Assembly (NCBI GenBank): GCA_018241695.1
Contig: JAFEDH010000011.1
Location: 103,101 to 167,100 of the forward strand
Length of the DNA: 64,000 nt
Direction: 5' to 3'
Origin: Pseudomonadota bacterium
GTDB lineage: Bacteria > Pseudomonadota > Gammaproteobacteria > Burkholderiales > Rhodocyclaceae
A model generated the notes under the pieces. That model saw nothing but the letters and a program-made list of their open reading frames with translations. It made no database searches and had not been told where the DNA came from. Made by a program: the position numbers and the translations under genes. Shown here piece by piece: positions 10,651-19,120 of this stretch (position 1 is its first letter; every line of letters begins with the position of its first letter).

Positions 10651-11040
10651 ATGAAAAAGACCCTGCTCACCCTCGCCCTGCTGGGTGCCACCACAGCCTT
10701 TGCCCAGACTCCACCTCCGGCGTCGGGCACACCCGCTGCCCCGGCGAACCCGGCAGCGGGCGCCCTTTCCCAGGACCGCACCCAGATGCGGCAGGACCGG
10801 CAGAAATTTCAGGCCGATCGCGCCATGGCCCAAAGCGATGCGGCGCGGCTCAAGGCCGACCGCCAGTCCGGAAATTCCGCGGCGCTGACTGCCGACCGGG
10901 ACAAGCTGAAAAAGGACCGCAGCGCCCTGCACGCGGACAAGAAGCAGATGCGCCATGACCACCACAAGATGCACAAGGATCATCACGGGCATCGGCACCA
11001 TGGCGGCCGGCACGGGCAACACGGTGGACGCGGCGCCTGA
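10651..11040 (+). CDS. Small periplasmic protein with charged repeats and a His-rich tail
   Basis: Function unknown. The 129-residue product has a clear signal peptide (cleavage after TTAFA, about residue 18), a Pro/Ala linker, then recurring D-R/K units (QDRTQMRQDRQKFQADR, LKADR, LTADRDKLKKDR, LHADKK) that look like an extended helix, and a tail rich in His, Gly and Lys (HDHHKMHKDHHGHRHHGG). The tail suggests binding of transition metals in the periplasm; this is inference. AAGGAG is well placed before the ATG. A gene for a secreted protein on the opposite strand ends 48 bp downstream. Confidence 0.8.
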   Translation: MKKTLLTLALLGATTAFAQTPPPASGTPAAPANPAAGALSQDRTQMRQDRQKFQADRAMAQSDAARLKADRQSGNSAALTADRDKLKKDRSALHADKKQMRHDHHKMHKDHHGHRHHGGRHGQHGGRGA

Positions 11041-11088
11041 GGCTCGCGCCGCCCCCAGCATGGCGCGGCGGGAATCACCGCGCCATGC

Positions 11089-11571
11089 TCACTGCCGGTC
11101 CAGCACCTGCTTGAAAAAGACCACGCTGCCATTGGCCGCCGTCAGGGTGGCCAGGCAGATATCCTTGTTGCCGCTGGCATCGAGCTGGCAGAACTTGTTT
11201 TCGAACGAGCCGTCCGGCATCCACAGCCGGGCCTCGTAATTGCCGCTGGGCAGCCGCGTCATCGAACCCTTCAATCCGCTGCCCAGTTCGCGCACGACGC
11301 CGTCGGCCTGCGCGTTATAGGCAAAGTCGAACGGCTTGCCGTCGTGGCCGATTCCCTTGTAGACGAAATCGAGCACCTCGTCGCTGCGCCGCACGACCAG
11401 CGTATAGGGGCGGAACGGTGAACCCTGCGGAGCGATCGATTCCTGCAGGTTGAGTTTCCACGCACCGATCGCGCGGTTATCCTTGCTCTCGCACTTTTCA
11501 GCTGCCAGCGCCGGCGCGGTGGCGGCGGCAAGGCACACCATGCCTGCCAGCATTCTTGCAAATCCGGACAT
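11089..11571 (-). CDS. Secreted hypothetical protein
   Basis: A 160-residue product with a signal peptide (cleavage near APALA, residue 23) and two Cys pairs that could form disulfides. The AIGAWKLNLQES segment recalls the G-x-W-K-L-N-x-x-x-S motif seen in many uncharacterised lipocalin-like secreted proteins; the rest looks like a beta-rich fold. An upstream extension is open but the ATG used has GGAGA at ideal spacing. It is divergent from the LLM oxidoreductase. No specific role can be assigned. Confidence 0.75.
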   Translation of the reverse strand: MSGFARMLAGMVCLAAATAPALAAEKCESKDNRAIGAWKLNLQESIAPQGSPFRPYTLVVRRSDEVLDFVYKGIGHDGKPFDFAYNAQADGVVRELGSGLKGSMTRLPSGNYEARLWMPDGSFENKFCQLDASGNKDICLATLTAANGSVVFFKQVLDRQ

Positions 11572-11708
11572 TGCATTCTCCTGTGTTGTCTGGGTCATTC
11601 GGAACGGACCTCCCCGGCGCCTGCTTCGTTGGATAATGCCGACCGGTTCCATCGCGTTCATTCGATCATACCCTGCCGTCATGGCATATCGCACAAGGAG
11701 GACAGCAC

Positions 11709-12725
11709 ATGAAACTCGGACTCATGCTCGGCTACTGGAGCGCCCAGCCCCCCGCCGATGGCAACGTCGGCATCGCCCGCAGTGCCGAAGCCCTGGGGTT
11801 CGATTCCATCTGGACCGCCGAATCCTGGGGCAACGACGTATTCACGCCCCTGGCCTGGATCGGCGCCCACACCAGCAAGATCCGGCTGGGCACCGGCATC
11901 GCCCAGCTCTCGGCGCGTACGCCCACCGCCTGCGCCATGGCCGCGCTGGCGCTCGACCATCTCTCCGGTGGCCGCCTCATCCTCGGTCTCGGCGTTTCCG
12001 GCCCGCAGGTGGTGGAAGGCTGGTATGGCCAGCCCTTCGCCAAGCCCCTGGCGCGCACCCGCGAGTATGTGGACATCATCCGTCAGGTGATGCGCCGCGC
12101 GGGGCCGGTGACCAGTGCCGGACCCCACTACCCACTGCCCTATACCGGCGCGGGAGCCACGGGCGTGGGCAAGCCGCTGCGCCCCATCACTCACCCCCTG
12201 CGCGCCGACCTGCCCATCTATCTGGGCGCCGAAGGTCCGAAGAACGTGACCCAGACCGCGCAAATCGCCGACGGCTGGCTGCCGGTCTATTACAGCCCCT
12301 TCCGCCAGGAGGTGTACACCGATCAGATCCAGGATGCCAGACCCGGCTTCGAAATCGCCCCCATGGTGCTGCTCAATCTGGATGACGATCTTGCGCGCGC
12401 CCTGATCCCGGTCAAGGCCATGCTCGCCTTCTATGTCGGCGGGATGGGTTCTCAGGAGCACAATTTCCACAAGAACCTGATGTGCCGCATGGGTTTCGAA
12501 GCCGAGGCCAACAAGATTCAGGAGTTCTTCCTCGCCGGCAGGCAGAAGGAAGCCGTGGCCCTGGTCCCCGACCAGTTCGCCGACGAGATCAGCCTGTGCG
12601 GTCCCGCCGCCCGCATCCGGGACCGGCTCCAGGCCTGGCGCGAATCCCCCGTCACCACCCTGCTCATCAGCGGCGTCAATCTGGGTGAAAAGGATCTGCA
12701 GACCATCGCGGAACTGGCGCTGTGA
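11709..12725 (+). CDS. Luciferase-like (LLM class) flavin/F420-dependent oxidoreductase
   Basis: Predicted (alpha/beta)8-barrel oxidoreductase using FMN or F420. The 338-residue product has the typical opening (MKLGLMLGYW), EALGFDSIWTAES, the T-S-K-I-R-L-G-T-G-I core motif and SGGRLILGLGVSGPQ. The subgroup in which the final third carries FYVGGMG is often annotated F420-dependent, but cofactor choice cannot be decided here. AAGGAGG precedes the ATG by 7 nt, one of the stronger ribosome-binding sites in the window. It stands alone, convergent with the next gene, and probably serves catabolism of a lipophilic substrate. Confidence 0.88.
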   Translation: MKLGLMLGYWSAQPPADGNVGIARSAEALGFDSIWTAESWGNDVFTPLAWIGAHTSKIRLGTGIAQLSARTPTACAMAALALDHLSGGRLILGLGVSGPQVVEGWYGQPFAKPLARTREYVDIIRQVMRRAGPVTSAGPHYPLPYTGAGATGVGKPLRPITHPLRADLPIYLGAEGPKNVTQTAQIADGWLPVYYSPFRQEVYTDQIQDARPGFEIAPMVLLNLDDDLARALIPVKAMLAFYVGGMGSQEHNFHKNLMCRMGFEAEANKIQEFFLAGRQKEAVALVPDQFADEISLCGPAARIRDRLQAWRESPVTTLLISGVNLGEKDLQTIAELAL

Positions 12726-12832
12726 GCGCGACCGGGGCCGCTCTCGCAACGCATTGAGGGATGCGGCCGGGGATGCAGTGGACGCTCACCCCCGGACTGC
12801 ATATGGCGATCGTGCGATTCGCCTGATCCGGT

Positions 12833-13345
12833 TTATTTGCCTGCGGGGCGATAAACGGAAAGGGGTTCGGCGTTGATATCCATTTCCTTGAGCACATCGT
12901 CCCAGTGATCGACGACCAGCGCCGCCCGTTCTTTCGCGGCTTTTTCATAGCCGTCCAGATCGGGGAAAACCTTTCTGATCCGCTCGGCCTCGCTGATCCG
13001 GACCTTGGGCGTGGCGGTGATCTCCATCACCGCGAAATCCCAGCCGGCGCCCTTGCCATGGATATAGGGCTTGAACAGGCGGAACTCAGCGAGCGCGCCT
13101 TCGCGCATCATTTCCTGCATCACCGGGTAGTACCACTTCTTGAACAGCGCCAGCCATTCATCCTGCCTGCCGGGCAGGATCTTGTAGAAGGAAAGGCCGA
13201 CCGCAGGCCGGTTCGCCACGGGGGTGACCGCAGCAACGACAGTGGTGGCGGGAGCGGGGCTGGCGGCCGACTGGGCGGCACCCGGGACTGCGATCAGGGC
13301 CAGACACCCCGCGACCGCGAGGGAATGTTTCATCCGGTTCGACAT
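12833..13345 (-). CDS. Secreted hypothetical protein, possible ferredoxin-like (dimeric alpha/beta barrel) fold
   Basis: A 170-residue product with a signal peptide ending near GAAQSAA, an Ala/Thr/Val linker, and a globular part beginning GLSFYKILPGRQDEWLALF, reminiscent of NIPSNAP/EthD-type dimeric alpha/beta barrels (aromatic-Tyr strand followed by a helix). Function unknown. GAGGAGA is well placed before the ATG. It follows the hydrolase gene by 17 bp on the same strand, so the two are probably an operon: a secreted protein plus an alpha/beta hydrolase. Confidence 0.75.
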   Translation of the reverse strand: MSNRMKHSLAVAGCLALIAVPGAAQSAASPAPATTVVAAVTPVANRPAVGLSFYKILPGRQDEWLALFKKWYYPVMQEMMREGALAEFRLFKPYIHGKGAGWDFAVMEITATPKVRISEAERIRKVFPDLDGYEKAAKERAALVVDHWDDVLKEMDINAEPLSVYRPAGK

Positions 13346-13362
13346 GTTTTCTCCTCTTCTCG

Positions 13363-14346
13363 TCAAAATCGGCCGCCCTGGCGCAGGGTGGCCAGAAACC
13401 GCAGCAGATGGGCATTCACTTCCACCGGTTTTTCCATCTGCACCAGATGCCCGGCCCCCGCGATCATCGCCACTTCACGCAGATCGGGAAACTGGGCGCG
13501 CATCAGGGAAATCGGATCGGGGCCGTGGAATCCCTCCAGGTCGCAATCCAGCTCGCTGCCGATGAAAAATGCCGGTACCGCGCTTTGATAGCCCTCGTAA
13601 GGTTTGCGCTGGCGCCATTTCAGATCCATCGAACGGTAATAGTTGAGCCCGCCGGTAAAGCCGCTGCGGGCATACTCGGCGACGAAAAATTCCAGCTCCA
13701 GCTCCGACAGCCAGGGCCAGGGCAGCGGCGGCGTCTCGGGTAGCGCATCGAGATAGGTGGTCCCCGGTGGATGCTTCCACACATCGAGATAGTGGTAGGC
13801 ACCGGAAAGGGCATAGAACACCTTGCGCAAAAACTCGCGGGGACGGGCATTCAGGTCGGCATCGGCCGGGCCCACAGGCCGGAAATACTCGATGTGCACA
13901 AAGTGGTTCTGCGCCATCTGGGCATATTCGGCCAGCGGCGGCATGTCGGGATTGTGGGGCGCGGCGGGATTCTCCAGGCCGATCACGGCACGCACCCGGT
14001 CCGGGTGGCGCTGGGCCAGGTCGTAGATGGCGAAAGCGCCGAAATCGAGACCGATGAAGATGGCGGACTTTTCTCCCAGATGGTCGAGCAGGCCGGCGAG
14101 ATCGCCGCACAGGGCATCCACCCCGTAGGCATCGGCAGCGACGGGCGCCGAGGTCTGCCCCATGCCGCGCATGTCGGGCGCCACCACGCGCCAGCCGTCC
14201 GCCGCCAGGGCAGGAATCTGGTGATGCCAGCTGAACCACAGGTGGGGGAAGCCGTGGCAGAGCACCACCAGCGGTCCCTGCCCCTGTTCCACGTAATGCA
14301 TGTCGATGCCGTTGATGCGGGCATAACGGTGCTGCCAGTTGGCCAT
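13363..14346 (-). CDS. Alpha/beta hydrolase, epoxide-hydrolase-like
   Basis: Likely hydrolyses an epoxide or similar small lipophilic ester or halide. The 327-residue product shows the oxyanion motif HGFP (31-34), DMRGMGQ, and a nucleophile elbow GLDFG with Asp101, the residue type of epoxide hydrolases and haloalkane dehalogenases rather than Ser esterases. The closing segment AGAGHLVQMEKP supplies the catalytic His. GAGGAGA sits before the ATG at good spacing, ruling out the longer upstream frame. It heads a two-gene operon with a secreted protein, divergent from the GGDEF pair. Confidence 0.9.
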   Translation of the reverse strand: MANWQHRYARINGIDMHYVEQGQGPLVVLCHGFPHLWFSWHHQIPALAADGWRVVAPDMRGMGQTSAPVAADAYGVDALCGDLAGLLDHLGEKSAIFIGLDFGAFAIYDLAQRHPDRVRAVIGLENPAAPHNPDMPPLAEYAQMAQNHFVHIEYFRPVGPADADLNARPREFLRKVFYALSGAYHYLDVWKHPPGTTYLDALPETPPLPWPWLSELELEFFVAEYARSGFTGGLNYYRSMDLKWRQRKPYEGYQSAVPAFFIGSELDCDLEGFHGPDPISLMRAQFPDLREVAMIAGAGHLVQMEKPVEVNAHLLRFLATLRQGGRF

Positions 14347-14511
14347 TGTTGTCTCCTCTTGTGTTGCCGTTTTCATCCTGCTCCCCGGCGAACAGGCGTT
14401 CGTACCTGATGTTTTTTGTCTGGACAGGGTTTTCGCAGGGCTGCAATGCAGTCTAGCGCACTCCAGAAATTATGATTTCTGCATAATTTGGAAATGCTTT
14501 AGAATGCATGC

Positions 14512-15696
14512 ATGTCCGCACTCGATCCTGTCACCCTCGTCACCGTGACTGGCCTGCTCAACCTGATGTGCGCCGTGGTGATGTTCGAACTGCGGCGCGC
14601 ACTGGCACGCTCGGTACCCAGTCTGCGCCCCTGGTGCGCGGGTACCGTGCTGGCGCTGGCGAGCATGCCGCTCTATACCCTGCGCGGGCTGGTGGCGCCG
14701 GAGCTGGCCCTGATCCTCGCCAACGGACTCATGCTTGCCGCCCTGATGCTCTACCTTGCCGGCCTGTACCGCCTGCGGGACAAACCCATCCCCCTGGCCA
14801 GCTTCGTCGCGGCCTGGGCAGCTTCCGTGGCGTGTACCTACGTGGTCGCCGTGATCTGGATGAACGACACACTGCGACTGATCGTCAGTCCTTTGGCCTA
14901 TGCCATCCTGCTTTGCGCCTGTGCCATTGAATCCTGGCGCCTGACCGACCTTCCCCACGGCCGCCGCTTTGCCACGACGGTCTTTGGCTTCGGTGCGATC
15001 ATCTCCCTGCTGCGCAGCCTTACCGCCCTGGCCGGCATCGGGCTGCTCAACCAGACTGCGGAAATCGCCTCGCCGGTACACAAGATGTATGTCCTCTTCC
15101 TGGGCCTTTCGGTGGTGCTGATCACCACCAGCTTCATCGTCATGACGCTTGAATCGCTGCTGCGGAAGGTCGAGGCCATCGCCGCCCATGACGCCCTGTC
15201 CGGTGCCATGAGCCGGGCGGCGCTGATGGCCTCCCTGGAGCGGGAACGGGCACGCAGCCTGCGTAATGGCCAGCCTCTTTCCATCCTGCTGATGGATCTG
15301 GATCACTTCAAATCCATCAATGACCGATTCGGTCATCTGACCGGCGATCAGGTCATTGTCGATTTCGTTGCCCGGGCACGGCAGAGCCTGCGCCAGCAGG
15401 ATTCCATCGGTCGCTACGGCGGCGAGGAATTTCTTGCTCTCCTGCCCGAAACCGGGCCAAACGAAGCCAGGCTTGCCGCAGAAAGACTGCGTGCCGGCAT
15501 CACCTGCGAAGGGGACCTGCCACCCTACAGCGTGAGCATCGGCGTCGCCACCCTGACGCCGGATGAATCCATCACCGACCTGATCCGTGCCGCCGATCAG
15601 GCCCTCTACCGGGCCAAGGCCGCCGGCCGCGACCGGGTCGAGCTGGCCCTTCCGGCGCCTGTGCTGCCCCTGTCTGTCACGGCCCGTCCGGGCTGA
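14512..15696 (+). CDS. Membrane diguanylate cyclase (GGDEF), first of tandem pair
   Basis: Synthesises c-di-GMP. The 394-residue product has several hydrophobic helices in the first 200 residues (no known sensory domain recognised) and a GGDEF domain with GGEEF at 303-307 and a product-inhibition I-site RQQD at 294-297. There is no Shine-Dalgarno sequence before the ATG; TAGAAT at 14499-14504 would place transcription start at or near the start codon, so the message could be leaderless. The next gene starts 16 bp downstream and has the same architecture. It is divergent from the epoxide-hydrolase-like gene. Confidence 0.93.
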   Translation: MSALDPVTLVTVTGLLNLMCAVVMFELRRALARSVPSLRPWCAGTVLALASMPLYTLRGLVAPELALILANGLMLAALMLYLAGLYRLRDKPIPLASFVAAWAASVACTYVVAVIWMNDTLRLIVSPLAYAILLCACAIESWRLTDLPHGRRFATTVFGFGAIISLLRSLTALAGIGLLNQTAEIASPVHKMYVLFLGLSVVLITTSFIVMTLESLLRKVEAIAAHDALSGAMSRAALMASLERERARSLRNGQPLSILLMDLDHFKSINDRFGHLTGDQVIVDFVARARQSLRQQDSIGRYGGEEFLALLPETGPNEARLAAERLRAGITCEGDLPPYSVSIGVATLTPDESITDLIRAADQALYRAKAAGRDRVELALPAPVLPLSVTARPG

Positions 15697-15712
15697 CCCA
15701 CCCCCTGCGCCC

Positions 15713-16882
15713 ATGCTCGATTTCGATAACCGTTCCCTCCTGATGAGCACCTGCCTGCTGGCGCTGATCGCAACGTTGCTTCTGCTCGGCATGTGGCGCG
15801 GCCTGCGCCATCAGGTGGTGGGTCTGCACGAGTGGGCGCTGGGCAGCCTGATGCTGACTGCCGCCGCACCCCTCTTCCTGATGCGCGGCTGGGTGCCGGA
15901 TTTTGTTTCGGTCATGCTGGCCAATCTGCTCCTGGTTGCAGGGCTGCTGACCAACTATGCCGGCCTGCGCCGGTTCAGGGGGCGACCTGTCCCGTGGCAG
16001 GGGATCGGCCTCACGCTGGCGCTTGCTGCATCGCTATTCACATGGTTCAAGCTCGGGCAGAATGATTTCCGGGCCCGCACCATCGTCGGCGCCTTCTACT
16101 TCTCCCTCGTCTTTCTCGCCAGCGCATGGGAAGCCCATCGCATCCGGCCCCGCAGTTTCGCCACCGGCTTCACCACCGCATCCTTCCTGTTCGCGGCGAG
16201 CATCTCGCTGCTGCGCAGCGCCTCGCTGGTACTTGGCTGGGATGATGAAACCCGCGAACTGCTCGATCCGACCCTGGTCCAGCACCTGTATCTGCTGAGT
16301 TTCTCGTTTACCGTTTTGCTCTTCGCCCTCGGCTTCATCCTCATGAGCCAGGACAGACGGGTGGCGATGTGGCGCGAGGTGGCTGCGCACGACATGCTCT
16401 CCGGCGTGCTCAATCGCCGCGCCCTGCTCGAAACCCTGGAACGCGAGATCGCCCGTAGCCGGCGCGGCACACAGCCGCTGTCGGTCCTGATGCTCGATCT
16501 GGATCACTTCAAGATCATCAACGACACCCACGGCCACCCCACCGGCGACCGGGTGATTGCCGAATTCGCCCGCCAGGCCGGCGCAACCCTGCGGCAGCAT
16601 GATTACCTCGGCCGCTATGGCGGCGAGGAATTTCTCGCCATCCTGCCCGATACCTGCCTGGAGGATGCCGTCCATGTCGCGGGACGCCTGCGCACGGCCC
16701 TGCGGCCGGGCACCGGCATACCCCGCTACACTGTCAGCATCGGCGTCGCTCAGTGGCATTCCGGATCCTCCGGGGATGAACTGGTCGCGGCCGCCGATAC
16801 CGCCCTGTACCGCGCCAAAGCCGCCGGCCGCGACCGGGTGGAATTCGTCCCCCTGCTGCAGATGGAGCCTGTTCCGGCCTGA
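15713..16882 (+). CDS. Membrane diguanylate cyclase (GGDEF), second of tandem pair
   Basis: Synthesises c-di-GMP. The 389-residue product repeats the layout of its upstream neighbour: hydrophobic helices in the first 200 residues, then GGDEF with GGEEF at 303-307 and I-site RQHD at 294-297, and both end in ALYRAKAAGRDRVE. The identical position of the active site and shared flanking motifs point to tandem duplication followed by divergence of the sensory half. An upstream in-frame extension would overlap the first gene; the ATG at 15713 is preferred, although its ribosome-binding site is weak. Confidence 0.92.
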   Translation: MLDFDNRSLLMSTCLLALIATLLLLGMWRGLRHQVVGLHEWALGSLMLTAAAPLFLMRGWVPDFVSVMLANLLLVAGLLTNYAGLRRFRGRPVPWQGIGLTLALAASLFTWFKLGQNDFRARTIVGAFYFSLVFLASAWEAHRIRPRSFATGFTTASFLFAASISLLRSASLVLGWDDETRELLDPTLVQHLYLLSFSFTVLLFALGFILMSQDRRVAMWREVAAHDMLSGVLNRRALLETLEREIARSRRGTQPLSVLMLDLDHFKIINDTHGHPTGDRVIAEFARQAGATLRQHDYLGRYGGEEFLAILPDTCLEDAVHVAGRLRTALRPGTGIPRYTVSIGVAQWHSGSSGDELVAAADTALYRAKAAGRDRVEFVPLLQMEPVPA

Positions 16883-16948
16883 TCCGGTACCCGTCCCGAT
16901 ATATGCAGCGGTTGCACGGTTTCATCAACCATCAGGAGTGAGGAAAAC

Positions 16949-18544
16949 ATGAGCGAACAAAAAACCCTGTCGCGCCGCGATCTGCTCAAGGGCGCATCCG
17001 CGGCCGCTCTGGCCACCCTGCCGCTGGCCGCCGAAGCCGCCGCGAGGCACTGGGACCGGGAAGTGGATGTGGTCGTGGTCGGCTCCGGTACCGGCATGCT
17101 GGCAGCCCTGATCGCGGCCAACGCCGGGCTGAAGACCCTGGTGCTGGAAAAGCATCCCGGCCCGGGCGGCAACACCATCGTCTCCGGCGGCGTGCTGTGG
17201 ATTCCCAACAATCGCGTCATGGTGCGCGAGGGGCTTCGGGACAGCCGCGAGGGCGCGCTCCAGTACCTGCGTCACCTCTCCCTGGGGCAGGCCGACCAGG
17301 CACTGATGACCGCCTTCGTCGACCGGGGGCCGGACATGCTCGACTACGTGGAAAAACATACCTCCCTGCGCTGGCGGGTATCGAAAATGATGGGGGCGGT
17401 AGCCGACTACCATCCGGAATGGAAAGGTTCCAACGTGCGCGGACGCTCGGTGGAGCCGGTGCAGGATTTCGTCGGCATGGCCGGCGGCGCGCTGATCGGC
17501 GGGCTGCTCACCGCCTTGCAGGCCAAGGGTGTACCCGTGCTTACCGCCACGCCGGCGAAACGCCTGATCGCCGAGGACACCCCCCAGGGCAAGCGGGTGA
17601 TCGGCATCGAGGCGGAACACGAAGGCAAGCCCCTGCTGATCCGCACCCGGCGCGGCGTACTGATGGCCTCGGGCGGCTTCGAGCGCAACTGGGAGATGAA
17701 GCTGCACTTCCTGCGCGGCCCCTCGCCCTACACCTTCGGCACCGAAACCAACGAGGGCGACGGTATCCACATGGGCATGGCCCTGGGCGCGGACCTGCGC
17801 AACATGAATGAAGTCTGGGGCATGACGGTGTACAAGGGCGATGCCGAAGCCAACGGCGCCCATCGCGGCGGCATGTCCCTCTACGGCCAGATCGAACGCC
17901 GTTCCCCCGGCCTGATCGCGGTGAACCGCTATGGCGAGCGCTTCAACAACGAAGGCGCCGACTACGACTCCACCTGGCGCTGCTACCACACCTGGGAAAA
18001 CTGGGGTGAACTGGGGTTCCACAACCTGCCCGCCTTCCACATCTGCGACCACCGCGTGCGCAGCACCATGACCCTCGCCGGCAAGCAGCCCGACGAACCC
18101 CTGCCCGACTGGGTCAAGTCCGCGCCGACACTGGAAGAACTGGCGGACAAGCTGGGCATCGACAAGGCCGGCCTGCTGGCCACGGTGGAGCGGTTCAACC
18201 GCAATGCCGCCGAGGGACGCGATCCGGATTTCCATCGAGGCGAAAGCATTTATGACCGCAATGGCTCGGCCGATCCGCATGCCACCCTGCGCCCCCTGAC
18301 CGAAGCGCCCTTCTACGGCGCCGAAGTGAGTCCGGCGGATCTGGGCACCTGCGGCGGCTTGCGGGTCGACGGCAATGCCCAGGTGATCGATGTTTTCAAC
18401 CGGCCCATCGCCAACCTCTACGCCTCCGGCAACACCGCCGGGATCGGTTCGCCCGGTGCCCTCTATGGCGGCGGCGGCGGCACCCTGGGCCCGGCCATGA
18501 CCTTCTCCTACATCGCCGGCATGGAACTGGCGAAAAAGGCCTGA
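16949..18544 (+). CDS. FAD-dependent dehydrogenase resembling 3-ketosteroid delta-1-dehydrogenase, with Tat signal
   Basis: Predicted flavoprotein of the fumarate reductase/ketosteroid dehydrogenase family. The 531-residue product has a Tat-type leader SRRDLLKGA (8-16) followed by a hydrophobic stretch, FAD motif GSGTGM from residue 45 with Glu67 at the end of strand 2, SGGVLWIPNN, LMASGGFERN and the C-terminal GGGGGTLGPAMTFSYIAG, all typical of KstD-like enzymes. It may act on a 3-ketosteroid, but other 3-oxo substrates are possible. The twin-arginine leader suggests periplasmic work. AGGAGT lies before the ATG. A terminator-like hairpin follows the stop. Confidence 0.85.
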   Translation: MSEQKTLSRRDLLKGASAAALATLPLAAEAAARHWDREVDVVVVGSGTGMLAALIAANAGLKTLVLEKHPGPGGNTIVSGGVLWIPNNRVMVREGLRDSREGALQYLRHLSLGQADQALMTAFVDRGPDMLDYVEKHTSLRWRVSKMMGAVADYHPEWKGSNVRGRSVEPVQDFVGMAGGALIGGLLTALQAKGVPVLTATPAKRLIAEDTPQGKRVIGIEAEHEGKPLLIRTRRGVLMASGGFERNWEMKLHFLRGPSPYTFGTETNEGDGIHMGMALGADLRNMNEVWGMTVYKGDAEANGAHRGGMSLYGQIERRSPGLIAVNRYGERFNNEGADYDSTWRCYHTWENWGELGFHNLPAFHICDHRVRSTMTLAGKQPDEPLPDWVKSAPTLEELADKLGIDKAGLLATVERFNRNAAEGRDPDFHRGESIYDRNGSADPHATLRPLTEAPFYGAEVSPADLGTCGGLRVDGNAQVIDVFNRPIANLYASGNTAGIGSPGALYGGGGGTLGPAMTFSYIAGMELAKKA

Positions 18545-18577
18545 ACGCTGCCCCTATCAGCGGGTCCAATCGTTCCT

Positions 18578-18604
18578 GCCCCTCTCCCGGATACGGAGAG
18601 GGGC
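18578..18604 (+). terminator. Candidate intrinsic terminator after the Tat flavoprotein gene
   Basis: GCCCCTCTCC and GGAGAGGGGC form a perfect 10-bp stem with a 7-nt loop, followed by TGTTTC. The T run is short, so termination may be partial. Confidence 0.6.
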
Positions 18605-18638
18605 TGTTTCAGGGGACTCGCATTTGCATGGATAACGC

Positions 18639-18654
18639 CGGCATCCGGATGCCG
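18639..18654. promoter_or_regulatory. 16-bp perfect palindrome, candidate operator
   Basis: CGGCATCCGGATGCCG is a perfect palindrome 47 bp upstream of the DUF35 protein start. Its size and symmetry suit a TetR-type dimeric repressor, a class that often controls steroid and lipid catabolism, but no regulator gene is in the window. Confidence 0.45.
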
Positions 18655-18701
18655 TGTTGCTAGACTTGCCCGGATCGCCACAAAAAACCAAGGAGACGCC
18701 G

Positions 18702-19118
18702 ATGGCAACAACAGGACGCATCAAACCCCCTCTCGGACACGACAACAAATGGTGGTGGGATCAGGTGGCAGCCGGCACCCTGGCGCTGCAGCGCTGCAGC
18801 CAGTGCCACACCCTGCGTCACCCGCCGCGCCCCATGTGTGGCGAATGCCAGTCCCTGTCCTGGGATTCCATCCCCGCCAGCGGTCGCGGCACCGTGGCCA
18901 GCTTCACGATTCTTCACCACCCGCAATTTCCGGGCTACCAGTACCCCCTGATCATCGTGCTGGTGGACCTCGAGGAAGGTTTGCGCATCACCGCCGGATT
19001 GAGTGACTGCGATCCGGCCGACGTTGCCTTCGACATGGCGGTCGAGGCCTACATTCATGAGGATGCGGACGGATTCAGGATCCCCATGTTCCGCCCCGCC
19101 ACAGGAAGGAAGATCTGA
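18702..19118 (+). CDS. DUF35 Zn-ribbon/OB-fold protein, partner of thiolase-like enzyme
   Basis: A 138-residue protein with a rubredoxin-like Zn ribbon (Cys32, Cys35, Cys46, Cys49) followed by an OB-fold region (GRGTVASFTILHHP ... PLIIVLVDLEEGLRI). DUF35 proteins pair with SCP-x/thiolase-like enzymes; in steroid side-chain degradation the DUF35 part of ChsH2 binds the aldolase Ltp2. The adjacent downstream gene is exactly such a thiolase-like protein, 2 bp away, so a complex is likely. AAGGAG is well placed before the ATG. Confidence 0.88.
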   Translation: MATTGRIKPPLGHDNKWWWDQVAAGTLALQRCSQCHTLRHPPRPMCGECQSLSWDSIPASGRGTVASFTILHHPQFPGYQYPLIIVLVDLEEGLRITAGLSDCDPADVAFDMAVEAYIHEDADGFRIPMFRPATGRKI

Positions 19119-19120
19119 TC

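Noticed and set aside
12726..12832. Terminator between the LLM gene and the convergent secreted-protein gene
   Set aside because: ATGCAGT/ACTGCAT could pair, but the loop is long and no T run follows; nothing convincing is present.
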